From Roseisalinus antarcticus (GTDB lineage: Bacteria > Pseudomonadota > Alphaproteobacteria > Rhodobacterales > Rhodobacteraceae): DNA of 54,305 bases. The position numbers were made by a program, and so were the translations under genes. The DNA is taken from assembly GCF_900172355.1 (NCBI RefSeq), contig NZ_FWFZ01000025.1:1-54305 (forward strand), in the 5' to 3' direction. The notes under the pieces were generated by a model that was not told where the DNA came from, searched no databases, and was given only the letters and a program-made list of their open reading frames with translations. Of this stretch, positions 17,301 through 29,300 are shown one piece after another; position 1 is the stretch's first letter, and each line of letters starts with the position of its first letter.

Positions 17301-20300
17301 TTGTCGTAGTGCAGCACGATGCCGTCACCGCTGCTGCGCGCGACCATGGCGGCCAGCTCCTCGGCCTGGTCAGGCGTCTGGAAGGACGGGTTGCCGATGG
17401 CGCTGTCCAGCGAGGTGGGGAAGGTCTGGAACCCGTGCGAGATGAAGGTGACGGGGCCGTAGGTCGCGTCCGACGGCCGCGGCGCGGTCTTGAAGGTCTG
17501 GGTGCCGCGCTGGCCGTCCTCGCCGACCTGCACGCCCCAGAAGAACGTCTGCCCCGCCGTCAGCACCTCCAGGAAGGCCGGGTCGATCCGCAGCTCGGTG
17601 CGCTTGATGTCGTCCAGCTGCTCGACATAGGTCCTGAGCGACCCGTCCGCCGTGATCTCGTGCGCATACCCGCGCGCGAGGCCCAGATCGGAGGTGAAGA
17701 TCCGCCCGGGGTTGTAGTCGTCCTCGAAGAACTGAAGGTCGAACGTGTCATCCACAAGCGGATGGGACGGCGCGTTGTCCGGGAACAGGCCCAACCCGTC
17801 GAAGGCGGTCGAAATATAGACCTTCGAATAGGGCGCCAGCCCGCCGGGACCCTGCCCGTTGCCGACCTCGCCCGGCGCATCGAAGGTCCAGGACAGGGTC
17901 AGCCCGTCCTCGTTGTCGCCGTAGTTCTTCACCGGCTCGGGCACCGGGTCGAGGGTCAGCGACGAGATCGGCTGCAAGCCGATGTAGTTGCTGTCCGGAT
18001 GCACATCGAGCGGGTCAAGGTTCACCGGGTCGCGGCTCTGGAAACGTGTGGCATCGTCCAGCGGCAGCGTGCGGTTCTCCGCCCCGCCGTTCTGCGCCCG
18101 GTAGATCAGCTCGCGCACGTCGAAGATCAGGGTGTTGCCGGTGCGGTTGTATTGCGCATAAAGCCGGTCGCTGTCGGCGTTCAGCTCGGCATCCCAGATC
18201 GTGGCCCCCGGGATCGGAGTCGTGGCCCCCAGATAGGTCGGCTGGCCGCCCAGCACGCCCAGCGGGTCGCGGATCACGCCGATCTTGGCCCCCACCTGGG
18301 TGGCGTTCTCGACCGTCGCCTGAGCGCGGAAATCGATGAAACGCTTGCTCTGGTCGATCACGAACCCATAGCTCATGTCCGGCAGCAGCAGCAGCTTCTG
18401 CGCCCGCTGGATATCCAGGTCGAACTTCGGAGAGCCGAAGACGAAGCCGTTCTGGCGGCGGATGCTGTAGGCGCTGTTTTCCAGCAGGGCCAGCCCCGCC
18501 CCGGGCTGGTCCAGCGCCGCCCCCTCGGGCGAGGCCTGGATGTTCTGGAAATCGACCTGGAAATTGCGCGGGTCGGCGTCGAGGATGATGAGCTGCTTGA
18601 GGCCGTTGCGGTAGTCATGCCGCACATTCAGGATCATGCGGTCGGCCACCGGCGTCGGCTGCAGCTTCAGCGGGCCGCGGCCCACCACGATACCGCCGTC
18701 GCGCAGCCTGGCCCCGCCCTGGCCCGAGAACAGCTGCGGCCCGGCCTTGATCCGGATGCGGTCGCCCCAGGCGGTGCCGGGCGCGGGCTCTTCGCCGTCG
18801 GCGACGGTCTCGCCCGGGCGCGGCGCCTCGGGGTCGACGTTGAAGGCCAGGACCCTGCCCTCGCGCGTGCGCTGACCGTCGAGGTCGGTATAGCGGTCCG
18901 GCACCAGCGCGAACAGGCGCGTGCCGTCCGCGTTCACGGCGATGGATTCGATCTGGCGGTTGCGCAGCTGGCCCTCGAGGAAGGCGAATTGCTCGGTCGC
19001 GCCGGCGCTGACATCGAGGGTCGCCATCACCTGTGGCACCAGATGGTGCGGCGTGCCCGGGCGCAGATCCACCGTCCAGATCTTGTCGCGCGCCGCGAGG
19101 TAGAGATAGCGCCCGTTCGGGTCGAGCGTCATGGTCGACAACCCGCCGCCCGGGATCCTCAGGGGGTCGATCTTCGCGGACTGGGGATCGGTGTCGTACC
19201 AGCGCAGGGTCGTCGTATCCATGACGTAGACGCCCCGCACCGTCTGCACGAAGGCCATCGCCAGGTCGTCGGTCGGGATCACGTCGTAGACCAGCCCGAC
19301 ATCCTCATCGGGCAGCGCCAGCTGATAGACGGTCTGGTCGTCCCCGCCCTCGGCCCCGGTGCGGGTGTCGACCACGGTAATGACCTCAGGCCCCACTCCC
19401 GCCACGTCTTCGGGAATGAAGCCGTAGCCGCCGGTGTTGCGCACGTGGAAGGCGTTGGAGGTGATGTAGGGCGTGTCGTCGGGCCAGGGCCGCGGCAGGT
19501 TCTCGTCCGCGTTGAAGCCCGGCCGCTCGACGAAGATGGCGGCCTTGCCCAGCAGGACGCTGTCGGGCACGTCCACCGTCAGCGAGTTGGTGAACCGGTA
19601 GCCCGCGCTGCCGGCGGTGACCGAGACGTCCTTGTATTCCTCGCCGTAGATGAAGAATTCGGTGTCGCCATACTTGATCCGCAGGCGCGAGTCGCGGATG
19701 TCGGCGGCGGCCAGGCCGTCGGTCTCGTCGGCGAACATGAACCCGGTGAGGGTCAGCCGGGTGGCGCCGATCCGGTCGACGTCGATCGAGGCGCTGTCGA
19801 TCACCGGCACCGCCTGCGCGGCCGCATCGACCGGCGGCACGACGCCGTTGCTGCGGGTGTCGGGGGTGATGCCCGGGGCGGGCTGCACCGAGATCGTCTC
19901 GCGGTCGAGGCTCGCATCAAGCTCGAAATCCAGCGGGGTCGGCGGGTCGCCATTGGCCGGCCCGTCCTTGTTGTAGGCCAGAGAGCCATCCTTGTTGTAG
20001 TAAAGCTCGCCGACCTTGAAGTAATGGTCCCGCTTGGCCGCGCCGAGGATCTTCGGCGCCAGGATATGCGCATTCAGGGTGCCGATCGTGCCGACCGCGG
20101 CCAATGCGCCGACCGCCCCGAACAGGGGCGCCGTCATCAGCGTCACCATTGTGGCCGTCGCGAGCATCTGATCGGCCGCGGTGAACGTCACCTGCTTCAT
20201 CGGCACCGAGGCGCGCGCGGCCAGCACCACGCCCCGGTCCGAAAAGCCGGGGAACGGCGGCGAGGCGGTCCGCGCCATCCCGTCGGCATCCACCGTGCCG

Positions 20301-23300
20301 GTGTCGAAGATCGCCCAGTAATCCTCCAGCGCGTTGCCGGGGCCCGTGGGCAGGCTGATCTTGCGGAAGAAGGCGACCTGCTCGCCCGACTGGGCCTGCC
20401 CGCCTGCATCGACGCCGATCTGGATCGGCCCGTTCAGATCGCCGCCGGAATAGTCGAACTCGAACGCGCCCAGCGGATCGAACCAGTCGATCAGCGGCGT
20501 CACGCCGTCCTGGGCGCTGGCCAGATCGCGCCGGGCGACCTCGATCCGGCTGTCGCCGGAGAATTGCCCCGGCCCGACCGCCACCTCGATGCCATCGTCG
20601 GTGCGCAGGATGCCGCCCTCGGCGTTGATGTCGCGGGCGGCGCCGGTGACCGGGGCCTCGACCCGGACGGTGATCGTCTCTTCGCCGTAGGCATGGACCA
20701 CGGTCACCGTCGTCTCTCCGGGCGCGACGGCCTCGATCAGGCCATCCTCGGTCACCGTCACCACGCCGGTGTCGGCCACGGCATAGACGGTGCCGTCCGC
20801 CGCCGCCCCGACAAAGCGTTTCTGGTCGGTGCCCAGCGAGGTGACGATCTGGCGGCTGCCGCCCTCGGGCACGATCGTGACCGCGTCCGGGTAGGCGTCG
20901 ATATTGCCCAGCCAGGACAGCAGGTCGATCATCGACTGCTCGGAATAGACGCCCACGGCGGTCGCCGCCGACACGCCGTCGCGGCTGACCATCAGCGCTG
21001 TGTGGCCCTGCCCCGTCCCGCGCAGCAGGCCGGTCTGCGTCAGCTCGGCGATGCCGGCGGTGGTAAAGCGCCCGTTGGCCCAGTCGAACGGGACGGGCAC
21101 GTCCTCTTCGCCCTCGAAATCGGCGGTGATGCTGAACGGCACCGCGTCGCCCACGTCGTCGAACAGGATCCGCCGCTCGGAGAAGTCCAGCGCCAGAAGG
21201 TCGGCCGCCGAAACCTCGATATCCAGGCTCAGCGGGCCCGAGCTGAGGTAGCCGTCGGTGAGGGTCAACGTCACGCTGGCCGTGCCCGAGAACCCGTCGG
21301 TCGGGTCGAACACCAGCCTGCCGCTGTCCACCTGCGCCACGCCGCCGGTGGCGTCCAGCACCCGGGCAAACACCGGGTCGTTGTTGGCGTCAAGGAAGAT
21401 GTCGTCGACCGCGAAGCCCCGCGTGAGGTCCACATAGGTTTTCAGCCCGGCCGCACCGCTTGCCAGCTCCGGCGCCCTGTTCGGCACCAGGCCATAATTG
21501 GCGGCGAAAAGCGCAGCGTCGGCGCTGTCTGCCACCCCGTCGCCGGTCAGGTCGCGCCCGGCGCCCATCGCTGTCGCGTCGTCGGCATCGACGTCGCCGT
21601 CGGTGTCCAGGTCGCCGGCCACCGAGATCCGCAGGGTGAAATCGCCCGTGCCGGTCAGCGCCAGAAGCCCCTCGCCCGGCCTGTCCACCGCCACGACAAA
21701 GACCTTGCCCGCGCCCGTCCGAACCTCCGAGACCGGGTCCGCCCCGCGCCAGGTCACGCCGGCGACATCGCCCTCGGCCTCGAGCCGCAGAAAGATCCGG
21801 CCCGAGGCGCTGGAGCCAAGCTCGGCGGGCCGGAACCCGGCGGCCAGCAGCAGGGGCTCGGCGCCGAAGCTGCCCGAGACCGTCCCGCCGCTCAGCGTCG
21901 CGAGCCCGCCGAGGTCCTCGTCGATCGGCCGCGGGGCGGGTGCGCCGCCGGGGCCGTCGGGGAAGGCGGTGCCGCCGCCCGTGCCGACGCTATGGGTCAG
22001 CCGGCCCGCGTCATCGTATCCGAACCGGGTCGCCTGACCGTCGGCGTCCAGCACCAGGACAAGCCGCCCGTCCCCGTCGCGCCGATAGTGCAGGCTGCGC
22101 CCGTCGGGGGCGCGCACGGAGGACACCGCGCCGGTCTCGTCCCGCTCGAAGGCCAGGCGGCTGCCGTCCGCGCCGGTCAGCCCGGTCGAGGTCACCAGCA
22201 CGCTCGCGCCGTCCGGATCGGTGATCCCGGTCACGCCGCGAGCCGAGTCGATCGCCCAGACCCGCCCGCCCGGCGCGGTCAGCCGGTAATCCTCGGGGCC
22301 CTCGTTGGCGGCGGGGTTGTAGGGCTCGCCCGTGGCGGCGTCGAAATAGCGGCCGTTCGCCTCTTTGAGCAGGGTCGGGGCCGATTGCAGGGCCCAGCCG
22401 TTGCTGCCCTGCGCCTGCCAGGCGGGCGAGATCAGCCGCAGGCCGTCCACCGTCTCCACCTCGGGGGCGAAGGCGAAGGTCTCGGCGCTGCCGTCGGGCA
22501 GCGTGACGATCACCCGGGTGCCCTCGCGCAGGGGCGGGAAGGCGCCGAACCGGGTCGAGCTCACGCCGTCGAGCTCTGACCGCAGGTCTATGTCGAGGCC
22601 CCGGAACGACCAGCCCGTCCCGAGCGTGCCGCGGCTTCCGGTCCTGTCGGACAGGCTGTCGTAGCTGCGCACCAGGTCGAAATCGACGCCGCCCACGGTG
22701 ACCTGCAGGTCGGTCTGCGCCCGCGTGAGCCGCCCGTCCTTGGCCGGCTGGTCGATGGTGACCACGGCCTCGCGCAGGGTGCGGCGGCCGCCGATGTCGC
22801 GCGCCTCGACCCGCAGGGTGTAAAAGCCGTCCGCAAGCCGCGCGGGATCGATGGTGGTCAGCGCCCCGCTCGCGGGGGCGTCACCCTCGGCCAGCACCAC
22901 CGGCGCGCCGCGCCCGGCCCGCGGGATCAGCGTGATCCGCCAGCCGTCGAGGTTCGCGTCCGCGATCTGGCCCGAGATCGTGACCGGCGCCGTGACCCGC
23001 CCCCCGGCCGGCAGCGGATCGAGGGTCAGCACCGGCGCATCGCGGTCGGCCGGATCACGGACCCGGATCGTCTGGTCCGCCTCGAACAGGTCGCCGTCGG
23101 CGTCGCGCACGGTCAGCTTGACGTCGAACCGGCCCGGCCCGGGCGGCGTGAACCGCGCCACGCCGTTCCCGTCGAGCGTCACCGGATCGCCCTCGACCGT
23201 CAGCGCCGCGACCGCGCCGCCCACCACAACCGGGCGGATCACCACGGGCTGGCCCGGCAGGCCGGGGAAGGCCGGCGTAAGCTCCAGCCGCAGGCTCGGC

Positions 23301-26300
23301 TCCAGCGGCCGGGCGCTCACGTCGAGCACCACGGCCCGGCGCACGTCCGTCTCTCCGTCCGAGGCCACGAACACCGGGGAATAGCGCCCCGATTGCCCCG
23401 GCGCGGGGATCCAGGTGACAACGCCGGTGGCGGCATCGAGGCTCAGCCCCTCGGGGGCGTTCTCAACCGAATAGGTCAGCGCGTCGCCATCGGCATCCGT
23501 CGCCGCGAGCGCGAAGGTCGTGTCGCGGCCGACCTCGGTCAGGATATCGGAGGGCGCGAAGGAGGGTGCGCGGTTCACGTCGCTGACCCGCAGGGTCAGG
23601 GTCAGCCGCTGCTCGGCGCCGTATTCGTCGATCGCCCGCAGGACGATCCTGTGGGTGCCGGCATCCTCGAACCCGGTCTGCCAGCTGATGCGGTCGTCCT
23701 CGGGGACGTAGACCGCGCCCTCGGGCCCCTCCACGAGGTCGACACGGAACAGGTCGCCCTCGTCGTCGCGCACCCGGATGTTCAGGTCGAAAGAGCCGCC
23801 CTCGCGGACCGCATGGTCGGTCGCCACGGGCAGGAAGCGGGGCGCCCTGTTGGGAACCTCGACGGTGAAGGTGACGCTCTGCCGGTCCTCGGCCGCGCCG
23901 TCGCTGGCGATGAAGGTCACGGTCGTCTCGCCGGACTGGGTGCGCCGCGGGGTCCAGTCGAAGGCGCCGGTGAGCGGGTCGAGCGTGGCACCCGCGGGCA
24001 GGCCCTCGGCCGCGAAATGCAGCGGGTCGCCGTCAAGATCCACCGCCTCGAGCGTCAGCGCGAAACGCTGCCCCGGCGCACCGGTCCGGGCGCCGGGGTA
24101 AGTCAGCGCGGGGGCGGCGTTCTGGCTGCGCACGGTCAGCACGAAGGCCTCCGTCGCCTCGCGGGCGAGGCTCGGGTCGCCATTGCCGCCGTCGCTTGCC
24201 GTCAGGCTGATGTCATGCGGGCCGATATCGGCCGTGCCCGGCGTCCAGACCAGCACCGGCGCACCGTCCCCGGTCTCGATCGTGGCCCCCTGCGGCAGGC
24301 CGGTCGGCGTCAGGGTCAGATCCTCGCCGTCGAGATCCGACAGCTCGATCGGCAGGCGCAGCTCCTGCCCCGCGATCGCGACGGTGTCGAAGATCGGCGC
24401 GATCATCGGCGGCTCGTTCGCGCTGGTGATCGTCAGCGGGATCGACAGCGTGCCCTCGGCCACGTTCCCGCCGGTGGCATCGCCAGTATCTATCGCGCGC
24501 AGGCGCAGACCATAGGCGCCGCGGTCGCCGTCGCCGGGCGCAAGGCGCAAGGTGCCCGTGCCGTCGCCATTGTCGGTGAAGCTGGCAAAGCCCGGCAGGG
24601 CCGTCCCGCCCAGGTCGTTCTCGAGCGCCAGCGAGATGTCACCGCCTTCGGGATCGGTGGCGCGCAGGGTGATCTCGCGGGTCTCGCCCGAGGCGACGGC
24701 CAGTGCGCCGGGATCCTCGGGCACGGGGGCGGTGTTGCGCTCCAGCACCGTCAGGGTCAGCGTGTCGCGCACGGTCAGCGGCGTGCCGGTGGCCCCACCA
24801 TCATCGGTGGCCTCGATCTCGATCTCGTAGGTTCCGGCCTGGTCGAACCCGGGGGTCCAGGTCAGCGCCCAGGTCTCGGGGTCGAAAGACGCGCCATCGG
24901 GCAGGCCCGAGAGGATGCGCACCTCCACCGTGCGCTCGGCCCCGAGGACTCGGGGGATCAGTTCTCCGTCCGGGTCGGACTGGGTGGGCACGTCCCGCAT
25001 GGGCGGGCGGTAGGTGGGATTGTCCGGGTCGTAGGCAAAGATCGTGACCGCCAGCGGATCGCCCTCGTAGGCCTGCCAGCCGTCGAGGTTCAGCAGCCGC
25101 GGTGCGCCGTTGGTCTCGGTCACGGTGATCCGCGTTTCGCGCCGGACGGTCGTGGCGCCGTCGCTGACCGCGAAGACCACGTCGTAGACATCGGCCTGGT
25201 CATGGCCCGGCGTCCAGGCGAACACGCCCGTTTCGGCGTCGAGCGTCGCCCCCGTGGGCAGACCGTTGACCAGGGCGCTGAAGGTGAGGTCCGCGCCGCC
25301 CGCGCCGGCACCGTCGAGCCGGATCACCATGCGTTCGCCCTCGCGCACGCTGCGCACGCCGGGGGCCTCCAGCGTCGGCGGGGCGCGGCCCTCGGTCGCG
25401 CGGATGGGCACCAGGATATCGGTGCGGGCGCTGCCATCCCGCGCGATGAAGCGCAGGTCGGTATAGAGCCCGGCGTCGCCGTAGCCTGGCCGCCAGGAAA
25501 AGACGCCGGTGCCCGGATCGAAGGCCGCCCCCGGCGGCAGCGCGTCGGCGGCCAGCACCACCCGGTCGCCATCGGCGTCGTTGGCGGTCAAACGCAGCTC
25601 TATCAGCTCTCCCTCGCGGACGGTGGCATCGGTGGGCGGGGCGACGAAGGCGGGCGCCGTGTTGCCGGTCTCGACCGCGATGGTGTAGCGCTGCAGCGTG
25701 CCCGCGCCGAGGCTGTCGAAGACATGCAGCACCACCGGCACCTGCGCGGCGGCGGTCGCGCCGGGGGTCCATGTGATCGCGCCGGTGCGGCGGTCGATCT
25801 GCATCCCCTCGGGCGCCTCCTGCAGGTCGTAGAACAGCAGGTCGCCCTCGAAATCGGTGGCCTCGGGCGTGTAGCTATAGGCGGTGCCGATGGCGGCCTC
25901 GGTCACCGGATCGGAGGTGATGACAGGCGCGGTGTTGTCGCCGTAGCCGCCGACGGCGCCGACCCGGTAATCGCCGGTGCGATTGCCCTCGGTGTCGATC
26001 CGCACGGTCCGCGCCGTGGTGCTTTCGCCCGCGCCCAGCAGCCCGTCGCCGCCAAGCTCGCCCCCCAGATCCAACAGGTAGCGGCCATCGCCCGAGATCC
26101 CGTCGGGCGCCACCGGCAGCCGCCCGCTCTCGTCCGGGCCGCCGGCCAGAGCCAGCAGGAACGGCAGCCGCAGATTGCGGCCCGAGATGTTGGTCACCGT
26201 CACGTCATAGGACAGCGTCCCGGTTTCGCGATCCAGCCGGGTGTTGACCACCGACACCTCAAGCAGCGCCGAAAGCTCTGCCACCACCTCGAAATCGTGG

Positions 26301-29300
26301 GTGACTGCGCCGGCCAGCGGCACGCGGTAGGCCGAGAGCAGCGCGGCCGAGACCTCCAGCGACCAGTCGCCGGCCTCCAGCCCCTTGACCGCGAGGCGCG
26401 CGGTGTTGGTCTCGGCGTCCCACAGCACGAAATCGGGCGTGACCGGCGTGCCGTCGCCATCGGTCAGGGTAAACAGGTCGGGGTTCAGCACGCTGCCCGG
26501 CGCGTCGGTGGCGGCCTGCAGCATGGCCTGGTCGAAGGTCACGTCGACAAAGGCCACGGGCGCCACGGCGATGGCGTCGGCGGCGGGCACGAAGCCGGTG
26601 ACCTCGGGCACGGTGACCGGTTTGACCAGGTCCACCTGCCCGCTCTGGCTGACCAGGATCCGTCCGTCGCGGGTCAGGGTGACGTTGTCGCCGCGGGTGC
26701 CGTCCGCCGCGATCAGCGCCGTCTCGCCGCTGCCCGGTTCAAGCAGGTAAAGCTGCCCGCCGCCGCCATCGGGGCCGCTGTTGGTGCTGATGACCGCCAG
26801 GTTCTCGAAGACGCTGCCGGCCGGGCCGAAGCCGATGGAATCGATCGGCACGTCGAACCGCGCCAGCCGCGTGACCCGGCCGTCATCGGCCAGCCGCACC
26901 ACCTCGCGCCGGTCGGGCCAGCCGGTGCCCCAGACCGCGCCGTCCGGCCCGATCGCGATCGAGCCGAGCCGCAGGTCCAGGTCGCGGTTCACCGCCGTGA
27001 AGGCCTCGGTCGCGATATCGAACAGGAACAGCCCCTCGACCCCGGCGACATAGACCCCGCTGCCGTCCGGCGTGGGGGCGATCGACAGGCCCATCGCCTC
27101 GCCGTAGCGGCCGATGATCTCTGCGCTGTCGGGATCGAGCCGCAGCAGCGGCCCGCCGCCCGTCGCCGCCCAGAGCCGCCCCTCGGCGTCGAATTTCATG
27201 TCGTAGACGGGCGTGTCGAGGAACACGAGCGGGTCGCCCGCGACACCGCCATCCTCGGGCAGCCGCCAGATCGCGTTGCGCGTCTCGCCGCCCGAAATCA
27301 GGATCGTGCCGTCCGGCGCCTCGACGCTCGCCAGCGGGCCCAGCCCGGCGGACGACCCGGGGATGCCGGTCGCGAAGGCCTCGGCGACGAAGGGCGCGTT
27401 GACGCTGTCGTATTCCGCGGGCGTCAGCGGCGTCTGGTAGGGGGTGGGGCCGGCGCCCAGGGCCGCGCCGAACAGCGGGTTTTCCGGGATCGCGACATCG
27501 GGCTCTTGCACCGGCGTCTCGCGGGTCGTGCCCGCCACCGCGACCGGTGCGCCCAGATCGACGGGCGGGCCGTCGGAGGGCGTGGCGATGCCGCTGGTGG
27601 GCCGCTCGCGGTTGCCGGCCCGGTCGGTCGCCAGCGCCAGGAATTCATAGCTGGCCCCCGCCGCGCCCTCGAAGACATAGGTGCCCGAGACGTCGGGGCT
27701 GCGCCCCTGAAGCAAGGTGAAGCCGCCGCCGTCGACCGAGACGAACAGGCTGACATGGCCCAGCCCGAGGTCGTCGGTGGCGGACCAGCTCAGCTCATAT
27801 GTGGTATCGCTGCGGCGCTCGACCGTCAGTTGTGTGTTGGGTGCGCGCACATCCGCCGTGGCGCTCGCGCTGCGCACGTCCAGAGGCGGCCGGCCGTCCA
27901 GCAGGATCCGCGCGGCGCCCGCCACCGTCTCGCCGGAGAACAGCGCCGGCGCCAACCGCAGGGTATAGCCCACCTCGGCGGTCTCGCCGGGCTGCAACAA
28001 CCCGCTGTCGCCGCCGGTCAGGACCTCTCCAGTCGCGGGGTCGATCGCCTGCAGCAGCCAGGTGGCGGTGGCCGGATCCTCCAGCACGTTGACCCCGGCC
28101 GAGACCCGCAGCACAAACCCGCGGCTGGCGGTGAAATCGTAGTCGCGCTGAAAGCCCCAGCGCCCGTCCGGCACGTCGATGGCGATGTCGCCCAGCCGCA
28201 TGTCGCCCAGGGCGAAGCTGGTCGGATCGAGCGCGGGCGACAGGTCGCTGACGATCCGCATCTCGTAGACCGGCCGGTCGGGATCGTCGTTGGTGACGCC
28301 GATGGTGTAGGGCAGATCGCGCCCCAGCGGCACCCGATCCTCGGTCTCGGAGGTGACCGGCCCGGTCATCAGCGCCGAGCCGTCCGACAGCCCCTCGCTG
28401 CGCAGGAATTCCCGCAGCGAGAAGGCCGCGGGCCCGTCCCCGCCGAGCGCCGCCGGACCGAGCGCCCGCAGCAGCGCATTGTCGGCCCCCGCGCCCCCGT
28501 CCTCGACCCCGTTGAACTGCGGGAAGCGGACCAGGAAATCGCGCGCCAGGAAGGCGGTCTTGCCGCCGACCAGCGGCGTCGCCTCGTCCTGCTGGACCGT
28601 GAGGGCGCCATTCTCGGGCGCGGCCTCGGTCGGCAGGAACAGGGCGTCGCGCAGGCTGGCCGCGTCGCGGTAATAGACGATCAGCCGTTCGAAGAAATCG
28701 CGGGTCGTGGTGGCGCCCTCGCTTCTGCTGCCGATCGGGCCGAGCGACGCCGAGCCCGCGACCACCGCCAGCAGCGAGGCCACGCGCGGATCCTCGCGGG
28801 CCTCCGGCACGCCCTGCTCGGGGCGCAGGACGCCGGCCTCTTCCAGCCCGGCAAGATAGAGCTGGACCCAGGTCCCTTCGTCCGCCGCCAGCGCGAGCAG
28901 CGCGGGGGGGCTGTCGCTGTCGTCGATGATGACGCGGCGCAGGGCCTCGGCGATGCCGGTCTGGTGGCTGACAAATTCCGCCCGGCTGAGCGGCGTGGCC
29001 GAGACGCCGATCCAGCTGTTGAAGCCCAGGTCCGCCCGCGACGGCCTGCTGAAGGACCCGATGCCGCGGCCCGGATAGACATGCTGGGTGACCTGCGTGG
29101 TCCCGCTCAGCCCCGGCGCGAGGTCGAAGACATAGCCGGCCGTCAGGTGCCGCTTGCCGACCTGCACCTGGGGGTCGAGCTCGCCATAGAACCCCGCCCC
29201 GTCGCCAAAGGTCCCGCGCAGGCCGCTGGACGGGGTCATCCGGATCGCGGGATCGGTGTCGGACAAGAAGAACTGCGTCCCCAGTTCGGGCAAGAAGGTC

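Noticed and set aside
10571-22579. Plus-strand open frame of about 4,000 codons opposite the giant gene
   Set aside because: It is the antisense shadow of a strongly GC3-biased gene. Its translation is rich in Arg, Gly, Gln and His, lacks recognisable domains, and runs on through the end of the giant gene and its neighbour.
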